In this document: one piece after another, positions 58,163 through 64,000 of the stretch
How positions within the stretch are numbered: position 1 is the first letter of the stretch
Layout: every line of letters begins with the position of its first letter
Source of the DNA: Paracoccaceae bacterium
Lineage (GTDB): Bacteria; Pseudomonadota; Alphaproteobacteria; Rhodobacterales; Rhodobacteraceae
Direction: 5' to 3'
NCBI GenBank assembly: GCA_020637675.1
Contig: JACKKD010000001.1
Span: 434,001 to 498,000, forward strand
DNA: 64,000 nucleotides
Notes under the pieces: model-generated
The model's database searches: none
The model's input: the letters and a program-made list of their open reading frames with translations, nothing else
What the model was told of the DNA's origin: nothing
Position numbers and translations under genes: made by a program

Positions 58163-59332
58163 TCACCCGGTTGCAACCGATCCGACCCGCCCTGAGGTGG
58201 CCGGCCCATCTTCGCCGCCGCCGGCCCCCAAGCGTCGTGCGGAAGACCCGGCGTCCGGCAGTCCCGGCGCCGCCGCGCCGACAGCGGCGGCGTTCACCGG
58301 ACCGCACGCCGCCAGCAAGATCCCCGGCGTCGACGTCCCGATCGTGGCCGCCCCGGCCCCGAGGTCGTCCGTCGAGCCGCCGCCGGCCGCCGCGTCCTCG
58401 TCCTGCGCCGGGAGGGCGAGCCTGACCGCGAGATTGCCCTGGAACTGGCCGAGCCGGCCGGTGGCGACAAGGCGCCGTCCGTGCCCCTCGATCCTGAGCC
58501 GTGAAAGCGCCCCGACCGCGACCGGCAGGAGCGCGCCCGGCCGCAGCGCGGCGACGGTGGCGAGCGGCACGCTCATCCGGTCGAGCACGGCCTCGAGCTG
58601 CACCTCGGCGCCCAGCACCGCCCGCTCCATCCGCTCGCCCCATTCCGCGCCGCCGGACCCGGCCCCGTCCCGTCCGGCACTGCCCGCCTCATCCGCGTCC
58701 ATTCCGGCCCCGGCGGCCAGGTTCGGCATCGCGCCGCGCCCCTCGGCCGGGACCGCGAGCGTGACCGTGCCCGTGCGCGCGCCCGTCTCTCCGAAAGCGA
58801 GAGTCAGTCGCAAGAGACGGTAGGCGGTATCCTCGAAAAGGACACCGAGCGGGCGCGGATCGTCGAGGAAGGAGGCATAGCGGAATCCACCCGCCCAGAC
58901 GATCGCGGCGTCGGTGGCCAGAAGAAGTTCCAGTTCCTCCGCTATCCTGTCGATGAACCGCTGGGACATGGCCGCGTCGGTCCGGGTCGGACGGCGCGGC
59001 GCGACCTGCGGCGTGCCGACCCGGCCGGTCGTCTGCATCTCGATCAGCGTGGCGAGCACCTCCTGCGACAGCGCGACGAGGCCAAGCGCCTCCGCCGGCC
59101 CCGCCATGACGGCAAGGAGAGCACGGTCGGGCAACCGTTCCACGAGTTCGGCGAGCGAGGCGCGGATCTCGTCCGCCCCGGCGACACGGACCGTCAGGCC
59201 GAAGAGGTCCTGAGCGGTCTTCGCGGCCGCGAGGCCGAAGGCGCGCGCCGGCGTGGGAGGCGCGCCGCCGCCATGGCCGCGCCCCGCCTCCGCCATGCGC
59301 CTCAGCACCTTATCCGCCGCACTCTCCGCCAT
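58163..59332 (-). CDS. FliM/FliN-type flagellar motor switch protein
   Basis: 389 residues. The N-terminal half (AAKTAQDLFGLTVRVAGADE, LLAVMAGPAEALGLVALSQE, RTDAAMSQRFIDRIAEELEL, YASFLDDPRPLGVLFEDTAY) fits the Rhodobacter FliM-like middle domain. The C-terminal SpoA/FliN-like domain is AVLGAEVQLEAVLDRMSVPL, ATVAALRPGALLPVAVGALS. A long Ala/Gly-rich tail (residues about 315-389) is unusual. It would be part of the C-ring of the flagellar motor. No other flagellar genes are in the window. Start at 59332 is the likely choice; an upstream start would add a basic lead. Confidence 0.75.
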   Translation of the reverse strand: MAESAADKVLRRMAEAGRGHGGGAPPTPARAFGLAAAKTAQDLFGLTVRVAGADEIRASLAELVERLPDRALLAVMAGPAEALGLVALSQEVLATLIEMQTTGRVGTPQVAPRRPTRTDAAMSQRFIDRIAEELELLLATDAAIVWAGGFRYASFLDDPRPLGVLFEDTAYRLLRLTLAFGETGARTGTVTLAVPAEGRGAMPNLAAGAGMDADEAGSAGRDGAGSGGAEWGERMERAVLGAEVQLEAVLDRMSVPLATVAALRPGALLPVAVGALSRLRIEGHGRRLVATGRLGQFQGNLAVRLALPAQDEDAAAGGGSTDDLGAGAATIGTSTPGILLAACGPVNAAAVGAAAPGLPDAGSSARRLGAGGGEDGPATSGRVGSVATG

Positions 59333-59434
59333 GCCTCCGCCACGCTTCCGTCCCCAACTCCGGGGTGCGGGTCGGCCGCAGCCTAGCCGGATCACGGTTA
59401 CCAAAGGATTGAGACGTCCGCGGTGCGGCGGCTC

Positions 59435-62137
59435 CTACGCGGCTTCGGCGGTCCGGACGGTCTCGGGCCGCACGGGCAGCGCTACCCGGAAGGCCGCGCC
59501 GCCCTGCCCCGGCAGATAGGCGATCGTGCCCCCGAGGTTCGCCATGATCTCGCGGCAGATGGCCAGCCCGAGACCCGCGCCGCCCGCCCGCTGGGTGTCG
59601 GTGAGGCGCGAGAACTTCTCGAAGATCAGCCTCTGCGCGCCCTTGGGAATGCCCGAGCCATTGTCGATGAAATCGACCACGACCCGGCCGCCGCGCTTGC
59701 GCGCGAGGATCGTCAGCTCCGGCCGCTCCGCGTCGCAGTATTTGCGCGCGTTCGAGACGAGGTTGATGAAGACCTGCACCAGACGGTCGGTGTCGGTGAT
59801 CACCGGCATGTGCTCGGCGGATGCGTCGCGGTGGATGGTGAACACCCGCTCGGGCCGCGTGTTGGAAGCCGTCTGGATCGCCTTGTCGAGAAGGTCGTGC
59901 AGGTTCGCGACCTTGATGTTGAGCTGGACCTTGCGGTTCTCCAGCACGGAGAGGTCGAGGAGGTCGTCGAGAAGCCGGGTCAGCCGGATCGTCTCCTCGT
60001 GGATGACCTCGGCATATCTCTGCTGCAACTCGCCCGGAAGTTCGGGGTCCATCAGGATTTCCGAGAACGCCCGGATCGAGGTCATCGGCGTCCGGAGCTC
60101 GTGGCTTATCTGGCTCAGGAAAGTGTCCTTCTGGACGGAAAGGTCGCGCAGCTTGTCGTTGGCCTCCTGCAAAGCCCGCGCGGTCCGTGCAAGTTCCTCG
60201 GATTTAGCCTCGAGCTGTGTGGAGTACTCGAGAATCTGCTGCGCCTCCGAGGCGACCGCCAACAGATCCTGCGCCGTCACCGCCGCGCCCTCGGCGAACT
60301 GTGCGATCATCGCATGGGCCGTCGCGGTGCCCACCGCGCCGGCGAGACGCCGTTCGAGCCGCTCGATGAACTCGGGCGTGGTGTCGGGCAGAAAGCCGGC
60401 CTTGCCCTGCACCCCTGCCTCCGCCTCGAAGAAGGACTGCGCCTCCTCGGCGCCGAGGATGCCCTGGCTCATGCTCAGCAGATCCTCCGCCTCCGCGCCC
60501 CCCCGGCTCCAGCCGCGCGCCCCCGCGTCCCGGTCGAATGCGCTGACGAAGGCGAGCCCCTGCATCCGTTCCACCGGCGTCGGGAAGCTCAGGAGCGAGC
60601 CGACGATGAAGGCACCGGTATTGAGCGTGAACGACCAGTAGATCGCATGGAGCAGGGGGTCGATCCCCTCGATGCCGAAAAGGGCCTGGGGCCTCAGCCA
60701 GCCGAGGCCCCAGGGCCCCTCCGCGAGCACCGTCGCCGAGAACACGCCTTCAGGCCCGAAGGACGGCAGGTAGAGCGTGTAGAGCCAGATGACGAGGCCG
60801 AGGCTCAGCCCGAGTGCCGCGCCGATCCGCGTGGCGCCACGCCAGAAGATGCCGCCCAGCATCGCCGGCAGGATCTGTGCCACGCCGACGAAGGCGATGA
60901 GGCCGATGGCGGCCAGCGCGCCAGACCCGCCCGAGAGGTGGTAGTAGGTGTAGCCCAGCGCGAGGAGCGCCGCGATCGACACCCGCCGCGCCATCAGGAC
61001 GAGGCCCCGCACGTCGCCGGGCGTCCGTGCCCCCCCTTGCCTGAGCGCCAGCCAGATCGGCACGACGACATGGTTCGACACCATCGTCGCCAGCGCGATG
61101 GAGGCGACGATGACCATGGAGGTGGCCGAGGAAAAGCCGCCGAGGAAGGCGAGCATCGCGAGCGTGCCGCGCCCCTCGGACAGGGGCAGGGTCAGCACGA
61201 AGAGGTCGGGGTTCGCACCCGGGGCCATCTGGCCAAGACCCACGACCGCGATCGGTAGCACGAAGAGAGACATCAGGAAGAGGTAGAGCGGGAAGGCCCA
61301 GGAGGCGGTGGCGAGATGGCGTTCGTCGGAATTCTCGACGACCATGACCTGGAACATCCGCGGCAGGGTGAGAACGGCCGCCCCGGCGATGAAGGTGAGC
61401 CCGATCCAGCGGCCAGGCTTCAATGGCCAGTCGGCGATCGGCGAGGCGTCGATGCGCTCGATGACCTCGCCGATCCCGCCGGCCACGCCCCAGACGACGA
61501 AGACGCCCACGGCGAGGAGCGCCACCAGCTTCACCACCGCCTCGAGCGCGATCGCCATGACCACGCCGTGGTGGCGCTCGTTGGCGTCCAGGTTCCGCGT
61601 GCCGAAGAGGATGGTGAAAAGCGCGAGCCCCCCCGCCACCCAGAGCGCGGTGGCACTCTGGTCCGGCAGAGCCCAGCCCTCGGGCGTCTCGCTTGCGAAG
61701 ACGCCGAAGGAGAGCGTGACGGACTGGAGCTGGAGCGCGATGTAGGGGGTGGCGGCGAGGACGCAGATCAACGTGACGATGACGCCGAGCAGGTTCGACT
61801 TGCCGTAGCGCGACGAGATGAGGTCGGCGATCGAGGTGACGCGCTGCGCCTGGCCAATGCGGACGAGCTTTCGCAGCACGATCCACCAGCCGACGAAGAC
61901 GAGCGTCGGGCCGAGGTAGATGGTGACGAATTCGAGCCCCGAGCGCGCTGCGTATCCCACGGCGCCGTAAAAGGTCCAGGCGGTACAGTAGATCGACAGC
62001 GACAGCGTGTAGATGACCGGCGAGCGCAGCCAGCCCGTCTGCCCGCGCTCAGCGCGCCGTTCGGCCGCGAAGGCGACAAGGAAGAGCAGGATCACGTAGC
62101 CGAGGCAGACTGCGACGAGGATGTTGAACGGCACCAT
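59435..62137 (-). CDS. Sodium/solute symporter-histidine kinase fusion (CbrA/CrbS-like)
   Basis: 900 residues. The first 500 or so form a 13-helix SLC5-type (SSSF) transporter domain (YTLSLSIYCTAWTFYGAVGY, VTIYLGPTLVFVGWWIVLRK, FLGGFSSATSMVIVASIALA). A linker (STAC-like) and coiled coil (LEAKSEELARTARALQEAND) follow. Then comes the kinase: H-box FLSQISHELRTPMTSIRAFS with His near residue 678, N-box VQVFINLVSNARKYCD, G-boxes VVDFIDNGSGIPKGAQRLIF and GAGLGLAICREIMANLGGTI. CbrA/CrbS kinases sense carbon sources such as acetate or amino acids. It is coupled to the small membrane protein upstream; a response regulator is just beyond. Confidence 0.9.
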   Translation of the reverse strand: MVPFNILVAVCLGYVILLFLVAFAAERRAERGQTGWLRSPVIYTLSLSIYCTAWTFYGAVGYAARSGLEFVTIYLGPTLVFVGWWIVLRKLVRIGQAQRVTSIADLISSRYGKSNLLGVIVTLICVLAATPYIALQLQSVTLSFGVFASETPEGWALPDQSATALWVAGGLALFTILFGTRNLDANERHHGVVMAIALEAVVKLVALLAVGVFVVWGVAGGIGEVIERIDASPIADWPLKPGRWIGLTFIAGAAVLTLPRMFQVMVVENSDERHLATASWAFPLYLFLMSLFVLPIAVVGLGQMAPGANPDLFVLTLPLSEGRGTLAMLAFLGGFSSATSMVIVASIALATMVSNHVVVPIWLALRQGGARTPGDVRGLVLMARRVSIAALLALGYTYYHLSGGSGALAAIGLIAFVGVAQILPAMLGGIFWRGATRIGAALGLSLGLVIWLYTLYLPSFGPEGVFSATVLAEGPWGLGWLRPQALFGIEGIDPLLHAIYWSFTLNTGAFIVGSLLSFPTPVERMQGLAFVSAFDRDAGARGWSRGGAEAEDLLSMSQGILGAEEAQSFFEAEAGVQGKAGFLPDTTPEFIERLERRLAGAVGTATAHAMIAQFAEGAAVTAQDLLAVASEAQQILEYSTQLEAKSEELARTARALQEANDKLRDLSVQKDTFLSQISHELRTPMTSIRAFSEILMDPELPGELQQRYAEVIHEETIRLTRLLDDLLDLSVLENRKVQLNIKVANLHDLLDKAIQTASNTRPERVFTIHRDASAEHMPVITDTDRLVQVFINLVSNARKYCDAERPELTILARKRGGRVVVDFIDNGSGIPKGAQRLIFEKFSRLTDTQRAGGAGLGLAICREIMANLGGTIAYLPGQGGAAFRVALPVRPETVRTAEAA

Positions 62138-62421
62138 CAGCGCGATTCCTCGCCCGGAGCGTCATCCTCGCTTCCGGGCACGTCGGTCCGGGTCAGGGCC
62201 CGAGCGAGAAACAGGGCCGCGACGATCAGCGCGAACCATCCGGCGAAAAGGTAAAGCCCGCCCCGAGCGGTGTCCGGTTCCGGCGTATCGCCGGGATGCC
62301 ATAGGACCGGCAGGAAGAAGATGAAGAGGCCGAGGACCGGCAGCAGCCGCGCGGTGTCGATGATCCGCCGCCGCCGGTACGAACTGCGGGCAAGGAACTT
62401 TGGCGGTTTGGGCGCCGTCAT
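62137..62421 (-). CDS. Small membrane protein preceding the symporter-kinase
   Basis: 94 residues from MTAPKPPKFLARSSYRRRRI. Two membrane helices (ARLLPVLGLFIFFLPVLW and GGLYLFAGWFALIVAALFLA) are flanked by a basic N-terminus and an acidic tail (DVPGSEDDAPGEESR). Short proteins of this type commonly precede the SLC5-kinase gene. The stop overlaps the kinase ATG by one base (TGATG), so translation is coupled and they may assemble together. Function unknown. Confidence 0.8.
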   Translation of the reverse strand: MTAPKPPKFLARSSYRRRRIIDTARLLPVLGLFIFFLPVLWHPGDTPEPDTARGGLYLFAGWFALIVAALFLARALTRTDVPGSEDDAPGEESR

Positions 62422-62455
62422 GCGGCCCCCTCCCCGTCCCGTGCACGCGGCCGGC

Positions 62456-62824
62456 TCATGCGCCCGCCATCTGCCGGACCGCGGCCACGATGTCGGCATT
62501 GGCGAAGGGCTTGGCGATGAAGCGCGCGGCGCCCGCGCCCTCGGCCGCCATGCGCGCCTCGCCCTGTCCGTTCGCCGACAGCACCAGAACCGGAATTCCG
62601 GACAGCGCGGGATCGGCGCGCAGGTCCTCCAGGATGTCGATGCCCGATCTGCCGGGCAGCATCATGTCGAGCACGAGGACATCCGGTGCTTCGCGCCGGA
62701 TCGCCTCCAGTGCGCCCTGCCCCTCCGCATGGCTCGCCACCGCCCAGCCGTCACGCGCGAGGATATAGCGGATCGCCTCGGCGATATGCGGCTCGTCCTC
62801 GATGAGGAGGACACGTCCGCTCAT
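62456..62824 (-). CDS. Single-domain response regulator
   Basis: 122 residues, a receiver domain only. The acidic pair is VLLIEDEPHIAEAIRYILAR, the phosphorylated Asp is in VLVLDMMLPGRSGIDILE (about residue 53), VLVLSANGQGEARMAA carries the switch Ser, and the conserved Lys is in RFIAKPFANADIV. There is no output domain, so it either acts by protein contact or passes phosphate on. As part of this locus it probably receives phosphate from the symporter-kinase, although CrbR-type partners normally have DNA-binding domains. Confidence 0.88.
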   Translation of the reverse strand: MSGRVLLIEDEPHIAEAIRYILARDGWAVASHAEGQGALEAIRREAPDVLVLDMMLPGRSGIDILEDLRADPALSGIPVLVLSANGQGEARMAAEGAGAARFIAKPFANADIVAAVRQMAGA

Positions 62825-62920
62825 GCCCGGTTCCTCCCTCTTTCTTCGTCCTTCGTGGGCAGACTATCGCCCAGGGAGACGGGCGCTGTCAAAATCGAAA
62901 AGACGGGATCGGAACTGGCG

Positions 62921-64000
62921 TCAGTCACCGGCGCCGACGATCGACGGTTCGCGCCGGGCCACGCATCCGGCCCGCGGGCAGATCCGGCACGCGGCACCGA
63001 CGATGCGCTCGCCGCCGGTCCGCGGACCCTGCGCAGGAAGGACCAGCATCAGGGCCTCGGTCACCTGGGGGCCATCGAATCCGCCGGGGAAACGGGTTTC
63101 GGCATAGGCATAGGTCAGGAACCGCACCGGCACGCGCCCGGCCATCTCGACGGTGGTGCGGATCGGAACCATGGGCCGGGCCAGCGCCGCGTAGAGCGGC
63201 CAGAGCGGACAGGCCGCGCCGTGCCGGGGCGGCGCGAATGCGGGCGCCGGACGGCGGAAGGTCAGCGTGCCCGAGGCATCGCAGACGACGAGCCCGACAG
63301 GCGGGCCGGCGCCCTCGGGCAGCGTCGCAAGGCGTCGGAACACCCGCGGAAGCCCGGTGCCGAACCGTTCGGCGAGCGCGGCAGGATCCGGCCCCGTCTC
63401 GGCCAGGGCGCGGAGGAAGGCATCGAGCGGCAGCGCCTCCGCGTCGGCCCGGTAACGCGCGACGTGGGCAAGCGCCAGCTTGCGCGCCGCATCGCTGGCA
63501 AGCTCGGGAACGCCCGCGACGAGCGCCGCGGACGGCGTGGGATGCGGCCGTTCCAGTCCCGCGATGTGGTAGCCGCTCCGCGCCAGCCAGGCCTCCACCT
63601 CCTCCTGCGGAGAACTGAGGCCCGTCTCGTTGCCGGGGCTGGCGTCGAGATAGGCGGTGAGCGCGTCGGCCGCGTCCGAAAGGCGGATGCTGTCCTCATA
63701 GACGTTGCGGTGGAACTGCGCCCGCCACTCGGGGTCCACGTCCTCACTCTCGGCGAGGATCGCGGCGGTGGAGCGGATCGAGGTCACCGCCGAGACCACT
63801 TCGTGCAGCGCCGCCGACAGGTGCGGGTCATGGGCCATCCGCTCGCTCAGCGCCGTGACGGCGCGCTCGAGCGCACCGATACGCGCCTGCCGCTCGGCCA
63901 GCAGGGCCGCCCAGCCCGGAAAGCGGCCGACGAATTCCTCGATCCTGTCGGTTTCTGGCGCACTCTCGGCCGCGCCCGTCTCGGCGCCGGCGGCGCCCGC
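62921..64000 (-). CDS. Short-chain fatty acyl (ScfR/RamB-type) transcriptional regulator, C-terminal part
   Basis: The gene runs off the window end; 359 codons plus the stop are here. The visible part begins in a linker (EEFVGRFPGWAALLAERQAR), then a helical segment (HLSAALHEVVSAVTSIRSTA, FHRNVYEDSIRLSDAADALT) and the DUF2083-type domain. It ends in the cysteine motif GAACRICPRAGCVARREPSI found in the RamB/PccR regulators of acetate and propionate metabolism. The N-terminal XRE helix-turn-helix and IrrE-like domain must lie beyond. Its place beside the CrbS-like kinase fits control of short-chain fatty acid use. A TTTGCAAA-like site of the type such regulators use lies at 1643-1661. Confidence 0.85.
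   Translation of the reverse strand, partial: AGAAGAETGAAESAPETDRIEEFVGRFPGWAALLAERQARIGALERAVTALSERMAHDPHLSAALHEVVSAVTSIRSTAAILAESEDVDPEWRAQFHRNVYEDSIRLSDAADALTAYLDASPGNETGLSSPQEEVEAWLARSGYHIAGLERPHPTPSAALVAGVPELASDAARKLALAHVARYRADAEALPLDAFLRALAETGPDPAALAERFGTGLPRVFRRLATLPEGAGPPVGLVVCDASGTLTFRRPAPAFAPPRHGAACPLWPLYAALARPMVPIRTTVEMAGRVPVRFLTYAYAETRFPGGFDGPQVTEALMLVLPAQGPRTGGERIVGAACRICPRAGCVARREPSIVGAGD

Overview
The window is chromosomal DNA of a GC-rich alphaproteobacterium, almost certainly a Rhodobacterales (Rhodobacteraceae) member. Supporting signs are a VPLPA-CTERM surface protein, a GapR-family protein, DUF2312/DUF455/DUF924 proteins, a Rhodobacter-type FliM-like protein, a SqrR-type persulfide sensor, and bactofilin next to an M23 peptidase. 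Genes are dense, often overlap by ATGA, and sit on both strands.

Backbone, left part (1-29.1 kb): the end of mmsA and a valine-degradation operon (isobutyryl-CoA dehydrogenase, 3-hydroxyisobutyryl-CoA hydrolase, 3-hydroxyisobutyrate dehydrogenase); two VPLPA-CTERM/secreted genes, one truncated; two RcnB-like secreted proteins; a Crp/Fnr regulator with a palindromic operator before a DUF2892 gene; uvrA; a rhodanese gene behind a SqrR-like operator; lpdA, DUF924, an MFS carrier, queA and an AsmA-like giant; bcp-DUF455; M23 peptidase-bactofilin; a P1B ATPase; aroQ and an HpcH aldolase; a DUF475 membrane protein; flavin reductase; a degenerate glycerate kinase; and a SqrR/BigR-type regulator whose cysteine spacing matches the known sulfide sensor.

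Candidate island (about 29.2-49.66 kb), ending at tRNA-Thr(UGU). The left edge is scrap DNA: a fusion of an IS481-type 5' end with an IS5-type 3' end, and an RTX calcium-binding-repeat remnant. The first cargo block (30.0-38.75 kb) is an eight-gene, tightly packed, same-strand locus: Ser/Thr kinase, FHA protein, PP2C phosphatase, a GTPase-like protein with a destroyed P-loop, a dynamin-like GTPase, a small GTPase that is evidently the active relative of the dead one, a roadblock/longin-like small protein and a 280-residue protein of unknown fold. It looks like a phospho-regulated GTPase machine and is my main candidate for an undescribed system. The second cargo block (39.2-48.9 kb) pairs a GNAT acyltransferase and an N-succinylamino acid racemase-like enolase with a divergent RpiR regulator, a complete Dpp-type ABC importer and an M81 (MlrC-like) peptidase. 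This suggests uptake and inversion of D-amino acids or D-amino-acid peptides. An inactivated IS481-type transposase fragment and a partial copy of the tRNA 3' end lie next to the tRNA.

Backbone, right part (49.7-64 kb): an iron-type ABC permease, an uncharacterised protein, a PhoX-like protein, GapR, a fused FadJ-like protein with an apparently dead dehydrogenase half, a DksA/TraR zinc finger protein near an FNR-like box, a TIGR01244-type phosphatase, a FliM-like protein, and a CrbS/CbrA-like transporter-histidine kinase with its small membrane protein, a response regulator and the C-terminal part of a short-chain fatty acyl (ScfR-type) regulator that runs off the end.
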